55,784 nt of DNA from Streptomyces sp. SolWspMP-5a-2. GTDB taxonomy: Bacteria > Actinomycetota > Actinomycetes > Streptomycetales > Streptomycetaceae. The stretch spans positions 1 to 55,784 of the forward strand of contig NZ_FMCI01000220.1 in assembly GCF_900091845.1 (NCBI RefSeq). Reading direction: 5' to 3'. The notes under the pieces are model-generated. The model searched no databases. It saw nothing but the letters and a program-made list of their open reading frames with translations, and was not told the DNA's origin. Positions 43,488-52,169 of this stretch are shown here, one piece after another; position 1 is the stretch's first letter, and each line of letters opens with the position of its first letter. The position numbers and the translations under genes are program-made.

Positions 43488-44714
43488 ATGCCGCACGACA
43501 GCGACTTCGACCTCCCCGAACAGGCCCTCGACGTCGACCTGACCGACGAGAAGCTCTACGCGAGCGAGGCTCCCGAACGCGTCTGGCGCACCCTGCGCGC
43601 CATCGGCCGACCGGTCCGCTCCCACGGCCTGCGCGACCACTGGGCCGTCACCCGCTACCGGCACATCGAGGAGGTCTACCGGCAGGGCGACCGCTTCTCC
43701 TCAGAGATGGGCATGCACCTCGGCGAGAAGAAGTCCGACACCCTCGCGGGCCCGGCGGCGGGCGGCATGTCCCTGCTGGTCACCGACGACCCCGCGCACG
43801 GCGAGATGCGCCGCGCCCTCGGCGCCGCCTTCACCCCGCGCCTCATGCGCAAGCTCGCCGACAGCACCCTCGACATCGCCCGCACCCTGGTCGCCGAGGC
43901 CGCCGACGGCAGCCCGGTGGACTTCGTCGACGCGGTCGCCGCCCCGCTGCCCGCCATCGTCATCTGCGACCTGCTCGGCGTCCCCCCGAGCGACCGCGAC
44001 CACGTCCTGCGGCTCACCCGGTCCGCGTTCAGCGGCTCCGGGTACGCCACCTCCACCAGCCAACTCGCCGCCCACGCCGAACTGTTCGCCTACAGCGACC
44101 ACCTCGTCCGGGAGAAGCGCCGCACCCCAGGCGAGGACGTCGCGACCGTGCTGGCCAACGCCACCATGTACGGCAGACCGATGAACCGCGAGATCGCCGT
44201 CATGAACTGCCACGACCTGATCGCGGGCGGCAACGAGACCACCCGGCACACCTCGGGCGCCGCGGCCCTGACCATGGTCACCCACCGCTCGGCCTGGCAG
44301 GGCCTGCGCGAGGGACGCACCGGCCTGGACGGCGCCACCGAGGAACTGCTCCGCTTCGAGGCCCCGGTCAGCCACGTGATGCGGGTCCTGCTCGCGGACA
44401 CCGAGATCGGCGGCGTCACCCTGCGCAAGGGCGAGTACGTCACCCTCTGGCTGCGCTCCGCCAACCGCGACGAGGACGTCTTCGACCACCCCGACGAACT
44501 GCGCTTCGACCGCGCGGGAAGCCGCCACCTCACCTTCGGGCACGGCGCGCACTACTGCATCGCCGCCGCGCTCGCCCGCATCGAGGTCGGCGCGATCGTC
44601 CAGGCCCTCTCCGAGCAGATCGCCGACGCCGAACTCGCCGGCGTGCCACGGCGCCTGGAGTCCAACTTCTTCCGCGGCTACCGCACCGTCCCGCTGGCGC
44701 TCACCCGCCGCTGA
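43488..44714 (+). CDS. Cytochrome P450
   Basis: The 408-residue P450 has the I-helix LIAGGNETTRH, ExxR in EELLRFEAP, and heme ligand C357 in FGHGAHYCIAAALAR (Ala replaces the Gly two residues after Cys, a tolerated change). It differs clearly from the P450 at 35372. P450s with GGNETTR-type I-helices occur in clusters where amino acids on a carrier protein are beta-hydroxylated. GAGAGGA precedes the ATG. It lies between a PhyH hydroxylase and an NRPS gene in one transcription unit. The substrate is unknown. Confidence 0.92.
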   Translation: MPHDSDFDLPEQALDVDLTDEKLYASEAPERVWRTLRAIGRPVRSHGLRDHWAVTRYRHIEEVYRQGDRFSSEMGMHLGEKKSDTLAGPAAGGMSLLVTDDPAHGEMRRALGAAFTPRLMRKLADSTLDIARTLVAEAADGSPVDFVDAVAAPLPAIVICDLLGVPPSDRDHVLRLTRSAFSGSGYATSTSQLAAHAELFAYSDHLVREKRRTPGEDVATVLANATMYGRPMNREIAVMNCHDLIAGGNETTRHTSGAAALTMVTHRSAWQGLREGRTGLDGATEELLRFEAPVSHVMRVLLADTEIGGVTLRKGEYVTLWLRSANRDEDVFDHPDELRFDRAGSRHLTFGHGAHYCIAAALARIEVGAIVQALSEQIADAELAGVPRRLESNFFRGYRTVPLALTRR

Positions 44715-44764
44715 CGCGGCCCACCCGGCACGACGCCCCGCCGACCCCGACAGAGCTGGAGTAC

Positions 44765-47700
44765 ATGGTGTCCGTGGACCTCGACCACCGTCAGACCCAC
44801 GGGTCCCCGGCCGCCCCGCGGCGGGAACCCGGCACCCTGCCCGACTGGCGCCCCGCCGCCCCCGAGGACGGCACCGTCGCCCGCGCCGCCCGCCTCACCG
44901 CACCGGCCCCCGCCGACCGGATCGACGCCGCACTGCGCGCGCTCACCGAACGGCACCCGGCGCTGCGCGCCGACGGCGTCCGCCCACCGCGCGCCCACCG
45001 GGCCGAAGCCGCCACCGAGCAGGACGCCCTGCGCGCGGCCGAGGAGCACGCCGGGGCGCCCTGGGACCTCACCGCCGAACCGCCGCTGCGCGGCTGCCTG
45101 GTCCGGCTCGGACCCGACGCCGTCCTGCTCGCCCTCGCCGCACCGCGCGCCCGCTGCGACGAGCCGTCCATGACCGTGCTCTGGGAGGAGTTCCGCACCC
45201 TGTGCGCGGGCCGGGAACTGCCCGGGACGCCCGCGCCCGGCCCCGAGGACACCCCGCCCGCCACCGTCACCGCCGAGGAGCGGCGCGCCTACTGGAGGGA
45301 CCGCCTCGACCTCCCGCTGCCGCTGACCCGGTTCGGCATCGAGACCCCGCACGGCACCGGACTGCCCCCCGCCCGCGCCGCCGTCACCCTCACCGTCCCC
45401 GCCGAAGTACGCGCCGCCGTGGAGGAGTTGGCGCGCGCCACCGCGACCTCCGCGGACTCCGTGCTGCTCGCCGCGTTCCTCGCCACCGTCCACCGGTACG
45501 CCCAGGAGGAGCACACCCTCGTCGCCGTCCCCGCCGCGCACCGCGCCGCCCCCGCGGCCGTCGGGAACCTCGCCCGCACCGTCCCGCTGCTGGTGCCCGT
45601 CGCCCGCGAGGCGCGCTTCGGCGAACTCCTCGCCGCCGCCCACACCGCCGCCGAGGAGGCCGGACCCCGCTCAGGGCCGCCGCTCGACGAGATCCTCGCC
45701 GACCGCCGCGACCCCGACGCCCCCGCCCCGCGCGCCGAGTTCGTGCCGCCGGGACCCGCCCCCGCCGGGACCGCGCCCGACCCCGCCGGAACCCGCCACC
45801 TGCCGCTGCGCACCACGGCCGCCGCCACCGGGATCTCGCTGCGCCTCGCACCCGCGGGCGACGCCTGGAGCGCCGTCCTCGAATACGACCGCGCCGAGGC
45901 CACCGAGAGCGCCGCCCGCTCCTGGGCCGACTCCTTCGCCACCCTCCTGGCGCACGCCGCCACCCACCCCGGCACCCGCCTGCACGCCCTGCCGATGCTC
46001 CCCGACGACCGGCTCGACGCCACCGTCGCGGCGATCAACAGCGGCTACGCGACCTACCCGGGACTGCGGCCCGTGCACGCCGCGTTCGAGGAGACGGCCC
46101 GCGCCAGACCCGACCTCACCGCCGTCGAGTCCGCCACCGGCACGATCGGCTACGGCGCGCTCGACCGGCGCGCCAACCTCCTCGCCCACCGGCTGATCGC
46201 CCAGGGCCTCGGCCCCGAACGCACCGCCGGAGTCCTCGTCGAACGCTCCGTCGACCTGATCGTCGCCCTGCTCGCGATCTGGAAGACCGGCGCCGCCATG
46301 GTGCCGCTCGACGCGCGGATGCCCGACCGGCGGGTCGGGTTCATCGCGGACGACGCACAGCTCACCACCATCGTCACCCAGGAACGGTTCACCGACCGGC
46401 TCGCCGCCCACCGCGTCCCGCTCACCACCGTGCCCACCGAGGGCGGCGCCGACGCCCCCGACGTCCCCGCCCCGCGCATGGACCACGCCGCGTACGTCTA
46501 CTACACCTCCGGTTCGACCGGGCGGCCCAAGGGCGTGGTGCTCGACCACCACACCGCCGCCGTCCGCCTGGAGTGGCTCGGCCGCCGCTACCGGCTCGCA
46601 CCCGGCGACCGGGTCGTCCAGAAGACGCCCCTCATCTTCGACGTGGCGATCTGGGAGATCCTCGGACCGCTCGCCGCGGGCGCCACCCTGCTGCCCGCCG
46701 ACCCGGACGCCGAGTCCGACGTCACCCACCTCACCGAGCTGCTCACCGCCGAGCACACCGTCTTCACCCACTTCGTCCCCTCCATGCTGGACGCCTACCT
46801 GCGGCACGCCCCCGCCGCCCGCCACCCCTCCCTGCGCTGGGTCCAGCTCTCCGGCGAAGCCGTGCCCGCGCGGCTCCTCGAACGGTTCGCCGACCACTTC
46901 GACGCCGAGTGCCACAACCTCTACGGACAGACCGAGACCTCCGAGGTCGCCGCCTGGGAAGGACGGTCCCACGACGGCACGGGCAACCTCCCGCTCGGCC
47001 GGCAGATCGGCGTCTACCGGCTGTTCGTCCTCGACGAGGCACTGCGCCCCGTCCCGCCCGGCGTGACCGGCGAACTCTGCGTCTCCGGCCTCGGCGGACT
47101 CGCCCGCGGCTACCTCGGCCGCCCCGGCGCCACCGCCGAACGCTTCGTGCCGCACCCCTACCCGGTGCGCCCCGGGGAGCGGCTGTACCGGACCGGCGAC
47201 CTCGCCGCCTTCGACGAGGACGGCGTGCTCGGCTACCGCGGCCGCGCCGACGAGCAGACCAAGATCCGCGGCTGCCGGGTCGAGACCGGCGAGGTCGAGG
47301 CCGTCCTCGCCCGGGGCGGCGCCGACTGCGCCGTCGTCGCCCGGCCCGACGAGGAGGGCGCCGCCGAACTCGTCGCCTACGTGGTCGGCGACCGCGCGGC
47401 CGTCGAACGCCTCGCCGCGCACGCCGAGGAGTACCTGCCCGCCTACATGCTGCCCGGCGTCTACGTCGCCCTCGACGCCCTGCCGCTCGGCTCCTCGGGC
47501 AAGCTCGACCGGCGCGCCCTGCCCGCCCCCACGGCCCGCGACCGGGCGGCCAGGAGCACCGCCTCCGAGCCCCCGCTGACCGCGCTCGAAGAACGGATCG
47601 CCGACCTGTGGCGCGCCGTGCTGCGCGTCGAGGAGCCCGGCCGCGACGACAACTTCTTCGCCGTGGGCGGCAATTCACTGAAGTCGCTGCAGATCCTCAA

Positions 47701-47875
47701 CCGGATCAACGCCGCCTTCCACATCAAGTTCACGGTGCGCGACTTCTTCGCCGGTCCGACGATCAGCCAGATGGCCGCCACCGTGGACCGCCTGCTGCGC
47801 GAGATGACCGCCGCCCTCTCCGACGACGACGCGGCGGGCCTGCTGGCCGAACTGAAGGGGAATCAGGCGCGATGA
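44765..47875 (+). CDS. NRPS: degenerate condensation - adenylation - PCP
   Basis: The 1036-residue protein starts with a condensation-like domain (about 35-430) in which HHxxxDG has become PRARCDE, so it is presumably inactive. The adenylation domain (about 440-930) has YYTSGSTGRPKGVVLDHH, FDVAIWEILG, NLYGQTETS, YRTGDLAAF and GSSGKLDRR. The PCP is at 940-1005 (S971 in VGGNSL). Specificity residues read D-V-W-H-Q-S-L-E-V; the first four match serine codes (DVWHxSL), the last two do not, so a serine-like residue is a cautious guess. The upstream NRPS ends with an intact C domain that can serve this carrier. The stop overlaps the next NRPS start. Confidence 0.92.
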   Translation: MVSVDLDHRQTHGSPAAPRREPGTLPDWRPAAPEDGTVARAARLTAPAPADRIDAALRALTERHPALRADGVRPPRAHRAEAATEQDALRAAEEHAGAPWDLTAEPPLRGCLVRLGPDAVLLALAAPRARCDEPSMTVLWEEFRTLCAGRELPGTPAPGPEDTPPATVTAEERRAYWRDRLDLPLPLTRFGIETPHGTGLPPARAAVTLTVPAEVRAAVEELARATATSADSVLLAAFLATVHRYAQEEHTLVAVPAAHRAAPAAVGNLARTVPLLVPVAREARFGELLAAAHTAAEEAGPRSGPPLDEILADRRDPDAPAPRAEFVPPGPAPAGTAPDPAGTRHLPLRTTAAATGISLRLAPAGDAWSAVLEYDRAEATESAARSWADSFATLLAHAATHPGTRLHALPMLPDDRLDATVAAINSGYATYPGLRPVHAAFEETARARPDLTAVESATGTIGYGALDRRANLLAHRLIAQGLGPERTAGVLVERSVDLIVALLAIWKTGAAMVPLDARMPDRRVGFIADDAQLTTIVTQERFTDRLAAHRVPLTTVPTEGGADAPDVPAPRMDHAAYVYYTSGSTGRPKGVVLDHHTAAVRLEWLGRRYRLAPGDRVVQKTPLIFDVAIWEILGPLAAGATLLPADPDAESDVTHLTELLTAEHTVFTHFVPSMLDAYLRHAPAARHPSLRWVQLSGEAVPARLLERFADHFDAECHNLYGQTETSEVAAWEGRSHDGTGNLPLGRQIGVYRLFVLDEALRPVPPGVTGELCVSGLGGLARGYLGRPGATAERFVPHPYPVRPGERLYRTGDLAAFDEDGVLGYRGRADEQTKIRGCRVETGEVEAVLARGGADCAVVARPDEEGAAELVAYVVGDRAAVERLAAHAEEYLPAYMLPGVYVALDALPLGSSGKLDRRALPAPTARDRAARSTASEPPLTALEERIADLWRAVLRVEEPGRDDNFFAVGGNSLKSLQILNRINAAFHIKFTVRDFFAGPTISQMAATVDRLLREMTAALSDDDAAGLLAELKGNQAR

Positions 47876-50800
47876 CCACCACCGAATCCGCCCGGGACCG
47901 GCTGCTGCGGCAACTCCTGGCCGGGGAGACGTCCGGCGCGGCGCCCGAGCGGATACCGCGCGTGCCGCCCGGCGCCAAGGTCCCCCTCACCCCGGCCCAG
48001 CGCCGCATCTGGTTCTTCTCCCGGCTCTACGCCGACAGCAACGAGTACAACGTCTTCGACCTCGTGCACGTCGACCGGACCCCCGACGAGGACCGGCTCC
48101 GCGCCGCCCTGCGCGTCCTCGTCCGGCGCCACGTCGCCCTGCGGCTGCGGCTCTCCGAATCCGGCGGCGAACCCGTCCAGGAGGACTGCGGCGTCCACGA
48201 CCCCGACGTGACCTGGTACGACCTCACCGAGTGCCAGGACGACGAGGCCGAACGCCGGGCCACCGACATCGCCAACGCCTGCTCGCGCGAGGTGCTGCGC
48301 CCCGACCGGCCGCCCCTGTGGCGGTTCTCGGTGATCCGGATGCCGCACGGCCGGGCCGCCTTCGTGCTCGGCTTCCACCACGTCATCGCCGACCACTGGT
48401 CCTGGACCCGGCTCGTCGACGAGTTCGTCGGACTGCTCGCCGCACCCGCCCCCGAGGAACAACCCGACCCGCGGGGGCCGGACTTCCTCGACTGGGCGGC
48501 CTGGCTGCACGACCACCCCGACGAGCGCCGAGCCGAGGAGGACCTGGCCTACTGGACCGGGAAGCTCGCCGGACCGCTGCCCGTCCTCGCCCTGCCCGCC
48601 GACCGGCCCCGGCCCAAGGTCTCCACCCGGGCCGGACACAGCGTCCCGGTCCGGATCGGCACCGGCCCGCTGGCCCGCGCCGCGCGCCTGGCCCGCGAGC
48701 ACGACACCACCCTGTACGTCGTCGCCCTCGCCGCCTACCACGTCCTGCTCACCCGCCTCGGCGGCCAGCGCGACCTGGTCGTCGGGGGCGTCTTCGCCGG
48801 ACGCGACCAGCCCTTCACCGAGGACATCTTCGGCTGCTTCGTGAAGTCGGTCGCGCTGCGCACCGAACTCCCCGAGCGGGCCACCTTCACCGCCGCCGTC
48901 CGCGCCGTCCACCGCACCGTCCTGGAGGCGCAGGACCACCAGCACGTCCCCTACGACGACGTCGTGGCCCGCCTCGACGTGCCCCGCGACCTCGGCGTCG
49001 ACCCCGTCTTCCAGGCCCAGTTCTCGCTCCAGACCGCCGAGGGACCGGCCGCCGACGGCTACCGGACCGACCCCGGCGGCCTCGCCGAGTACGGCACCGC
49101 CAAGTGGGACATGGCCCTCGTCCTCACCGAGACCGCCGACGGCCTCAGCGGGCTCATGGAGTGCTCGGCCGACCTCTTCGACAAGACCACCGTCACCCGG
49201 TTCGCCGCCATGTACACCCACCTGCTCGACCGGCTCCTCGACGACCCGGGCGCCGAGACGGCGAGCCACCCGCTGATCACCGACGCCGAACGCGACCGCG
49301 TCCTGTACGGCCTCAACGCCTACGAGCGCCCCGCCCACCCCTACCGCTCCCTCGCCGAGCCGTTCGAGGAACAGGTGCGGCTGCGCCCCGACGCCACCGC
49401 CCTCGTCGGCGACGAGGGAACCCTCACCTACGGCGAACTCAACGACCGCGCCAACCGGTTGGCCCACCACCTCGCCGCCCGCGGCGTCGGCCCCGGCACC
49501 CGGGTCGCCCTGTGCACGCACCGCGGCTTCGCGATGGTCGTCGCCGTCTACGCGGTGGCCAAGTCCGGCGGCACCTACGTCCCGCTCGACCCCGAACTCC
49601 CCGCCGACCGGATCCGGTTCATGCTGGAGGACACCGGACCGACCACCGTCCTCACCGCCGGAACCGCCCGCGACCGGGTGCCCGCGGGACCCTGGGAGGT
49701 GATCTCCCTCGACGACCCGCGGCCCTGGGCCGACCGGCCCGCCACCGACCCCGACCGGGCGGTGGCGCACCAGGTCTCCCACCTGCTCTACACCTCCGGC
49801 TCCACCGGCCGCCCCAAAGCGGTCGCCTCGGACGCCGCCGGATCGATCGCCGACATCCTCTGGATGCAGCGCAACTACCCCTACCACCCCGGCGACACCG
49901 CCCTGTTGAAGACCTCGTACGGGTTCGACGTCTCCCTCTGGGAGCTGTGCTGGCCCCTGTACACCGGCGCCCGCGTCGCCGTCTGCCGCCCCGGCGAGCA
50001 CTGGGACGTCCGCTACCTCGCCCGGATGATCGACGAGTACCGCGTCACCACCGCCTACGTCATCCCCACCCAGCTCCAGGTCTTCCTCGACGAGCTGACC
50101 GACGGCCAGTGCGCCTCGCTGCGCTGGATGATCTCCGGCGGCGAACCGGTCACGCCCCGGCTGCGGGACGCCTGCCACGCCCGCCTCGGCGCCCGCCTCG
50201 TCAACGGCTACGGGCCCACCGAGGCGGGCCGGGTCACCGACATGATCGTGCCCCGCGACCCGGGCAACCCGGTCGTCCCGCTGGGGCGCCCCTCCGACAA
50301 CTTCCGGCTGCACGTCCTCGACGAGCACTTCGACGTGGTGCCCGTCGGCGTCCCGGGCGAAGCCTTCATCGCCGCCGAAGTCGGCCTCGCCCAGGGCTAC
50401 TTCAGCCGGCCCGCGCTCACCGCCGAACGCTTCCTGCCCGACCCCTGGGGACCACCGGGCGCCCGCATGTACCGCAGCGGCGACCTCTGCCGCTACCGCG
50501 ACGACGGCGTCCTCGAACACCTCGGCCGGATCGGCGACCAGGTCAAGATCCGCGGCATGCGCATCGAACCCGCCGAACTCGAAGCCGTCATCGCCGAACA
50601 GGACGGCGTCGAACGGTGCGTGGTCCTCGTCGTCACCGAGGCCGACGAACAGCACCTGGCCGCGTTCGTGGTCCCCGAGGACGGCGCCCGCCCCGACCCC
50701 GACCGGATCGCCGCGGACGCGGCCCGCATGCTGCCCAGGTACATGCTCCCCACCACCATCGAGATCGTCGACACCATCGTCACCAACGTCAACGGCAAGC

Positions 50801-51849
50801 CCGACCGCGCCGCCCTCCTCGCCGGCCGGACCGCCCGCGGCGCCCACCCCGAGGCGACCACCGACGACGCCCCCGGCTACGCCGACGACGTCGAGGAGCG
50901 GATGGCCGCCCTCTTCCGGCGGGTCCTCGGCGTCGAACGGCTCGCCGTCACCGACGGGTTCTTCGCCCTCGGCGGCCACTCCCTGCTGGTCTTCCGGCTC
51001 ATCTCCGCCTGCACCGCCGAGTTCGGCATCGAACTGGACGTCGCCGAGATCTTCGCCGCGCCCACGGTGAGGGACCTCGCCGCCCGGGTCCGCGCACCGC
51101 GCTCCGGCGCCGCCCGCTGCCTGGTGCCCCTCGCGCCCAGCGCCGGAGCGCCCACCCTGGTCTTCGTGCACGCCGCCAGCGGCTCCGCGCTGCCCTTCCG
51201 CGAACTCGCCGAGCACCTGGGCGGAGAGCTGTCCGTCCACGCCCTCCAGGCACCCGGCCCCGACACCCCGGACGCCGGGACCGTCGAGGACCTCGCCCTG
51301 CGCTACCTCGACGAACTCGAACCCGTGCGCGGACACGGCCCCCTCTTCCTGGTGGGCTGGTCCATGGGCGGCTCCATCGCCCTGGAGATGGCCCGTGAGG
51401 CCGAGCGCCGCTCCGCTCCCGTCGACGCGACGGTCATGCTCGACAGCTGGCCCCCGGCGGCCAGTTGCGCCACCGCGGGCGAGCGGGAACAGGTCCGCCG
51501 GGCCATCGAGGACCTCGACATCGGCGCCGCCGAGGGCGTCGACCTGGACACCCTCGGCGACGACCTCGTCCGCGTCACCGAGCGCAACCGGCGCGCGCTG
51601 CTCGATCACCGGCCCGCACCGTGGGACGGCCGCGTCCACCTCCTGCGGGCCGCCGAACCGCTCCCGGTCACCACCGCCGTCCCCACCCCCGACGAGGACG
51701 AGACGGCCTGGCGCAGCGTGGTCCCCGACCTCGTCCGCGACGTCGTCCCCGGCAACCACCTGACCCTGCTGCGCGGCGCCAACGCGACCGACCTCGCGCG
51801 ACGGCTGCGCCGGATCACCGAGGAGAGCGTCGTCTTCGACGAGATCTGA
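47872..51849 (+). CDS. NRPS: condensation - adenylation - PCP - thioesterase
   Basis: The 1325-residue protein has a condensation domain (about 35-465; H169 begins HHVIADH, with His instead of Gly after the Asp), an adenylation domain (about 480-985; LYTSGSTGRPKAVAS, FDVSLWELCW, NGYGPTEAG, YRSGDLCRY, NVNGKPDRA), a PCP (S1037 in LGGHSL) and a type I thioesterase (S1164 in GWSMGGS). It ends the central line and releases the peptide by hydrolysis or cyclisation. Specificity residues by eye are D-V-W-Y-I-G-G-R-V, unassigned. The ATG overlaps the previous stop. A terminator-like hairpin follows about 220 bases later. Confidence 0.94.
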   Translation: MTTTESARDRLLRQLLAGETSGAAPERIPRVPPGAKVPLTPAQRRIWFFSRLYADSNEYNVFDLVHVDRTPDEDRLRAALRVLVRRHVALRLRLSESGGEPVQEDCGVHDPDVTWYDLTECQDDEAERRATDIANACSREVLRPDRPPLWRFSVIRMPHGRAAFVLGFHHVIADHWSWTRLVDEFVGLLAAPAPEEQPDPRGPDFLDWAAWLHDHPDERRAEEDLAYWTGKLAGPLPVLALPADRPRPKVSTRAGHSVPVRIGTGPLARAARLAREHDTTLYVVALAAYHVLLTRLGGQRDLVVGGVFAGRDQPFTEDIFGCFVKSVALRTELPERATFTAAVRAVHRTVLEAQDHQHVPYDDVVARLDVPRDLGVDPVFQAQFSLQTAEGPAADGYRTDPGGLAEYGTAKWDMALVLTETADGLSGLMECSADLFDKTTVTRFAAMYTHLLDRLLDDPGAETASHPLITDAERDRVLYGLNAYERPAHPYRSLAEPFEEQVRLRPDATALVGDEGTLTYGELNDRANRLAHHLAARGVGPGTRVALCTHRGFAMVVAVYAVAKSGGTYVPLDPELPADRIRFMLEDTGPTTVLTAGTARDRVPAGPWEVISLDDPRPWADRPATDPDRAVAHQVSHLLYTSGSTGRPKAVASDAAGSIADILWMQRNYPYHPGDTALLKTSYGFDVSLWELCWPLYTGARVAVCRPGEHWDVRYLARMIDEYRVTTAYVIPTQLQVFLDELTDGQCASLRWMISGGEPVTPRLRDACHARLGARLVNGYGPTEAGRVTDMIVPRDPGNPVVPLGRPSDNFRLHVLDEHFDVVPVGVPGEAFIAAEVGLAQGYFSRPALTAERFLPDPWGPPGARMYRSGDLCRYRDDGVLEHLGRIGDQVKIRGMRIEPAELEAVIAEQDGVERCVVLVVTEADEQHLAAFVVPEDGARPDPDRIAADAARMLPRYMLPTTIEIVDTIVTNVNGKPDRAALLAGRTARGAHPEATTDDAPGYADDVEERMAALFRRVLGVERLAVTDGFFALGGHSLLVFRLISACTAEFGIELDVAEIFAAPTVRDLAARVRAPRSGAARCLVPLAPSAGAPTLVFVHAASGSALPFRELAEHLGGELSVHALQAPGPDTPDAGTVEDLALRYLDELEPVRGHGPLFLVGWSMGGSIALEMAREAERRSAPVDATVMLDSWPPAASCATAGEREQVRRAIEDLDIGAAEGVDLDTLGDDLVRVTERNRRALLDHRPAPWDGRVHLLRAAEPLPVTTAVPTPDEDETAWRSVVPDLVRDVVPGNHLTLLRGANATDLARRLRRITEESVVFDEI

Positions 51850-51934
51850 CCCGGGGGGCGGCGGACACCGAGGTGGACGCCGCCCCCGCCGAAGACCCCG
51901 GGGACGCCGAGAGCCCGAGGACCCCGAGGAGCCA

Positions 51935-52060
51935 GAGGACCCATAGGACTACGGAGACCCGGAAGACCCCGAGGACGCCTAGGACTACGGAGACCCCGAA
52001 GGCCCCGAAGGCCCCGAAGGCCCCGAGGACGCCTAGGACTTCGGAGACCCGTAGACCCTG
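51935..52060 (+). repeat. Degenerate 36-base tandem repeat with inner 9-base repeats
   Basis: Three related 36-base units start GAGGAC(C/G)C and share TAGGACT(A/T)CGGAGACCC: 51935-51970, 51971-52006 and 52025-52060. Between the last two, GAAGGCCCC is repeated twice (52007-52024). The block lies in the non-coding gap after the releasing NRPS. Confidence 0.85.
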
Positions 52061-52065
52061 GAGAC

Positions 52066-52106
52066 GACGACCGGCCCGGAGCCCCTGTGGCCCCGGGCCG
52101 GTCGTC
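52066..52106. terminator. Strong bidirectional terminator hairpin
   Basis: GACGACCGGCCCGG and CCGGGCCGGTCGTC form a perfect 14-base stem with a 13-base loop. It separates the NRPS operon from the convergent thioesterase gene. Confidence 0.85.
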
Positions 52107-52169
52107 GGCGCGGCGATGTCCCCGTTGCCCGCCGCCAGGCGCCCGCCGCCCGCCTCCCGCAGCCCGCCG

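Noticed and set aside
51935..52060. CRISPR-like array
   Set aside because: The units are contiguous and share sequence over their whole length; there are no unique spacers and no cas genes.
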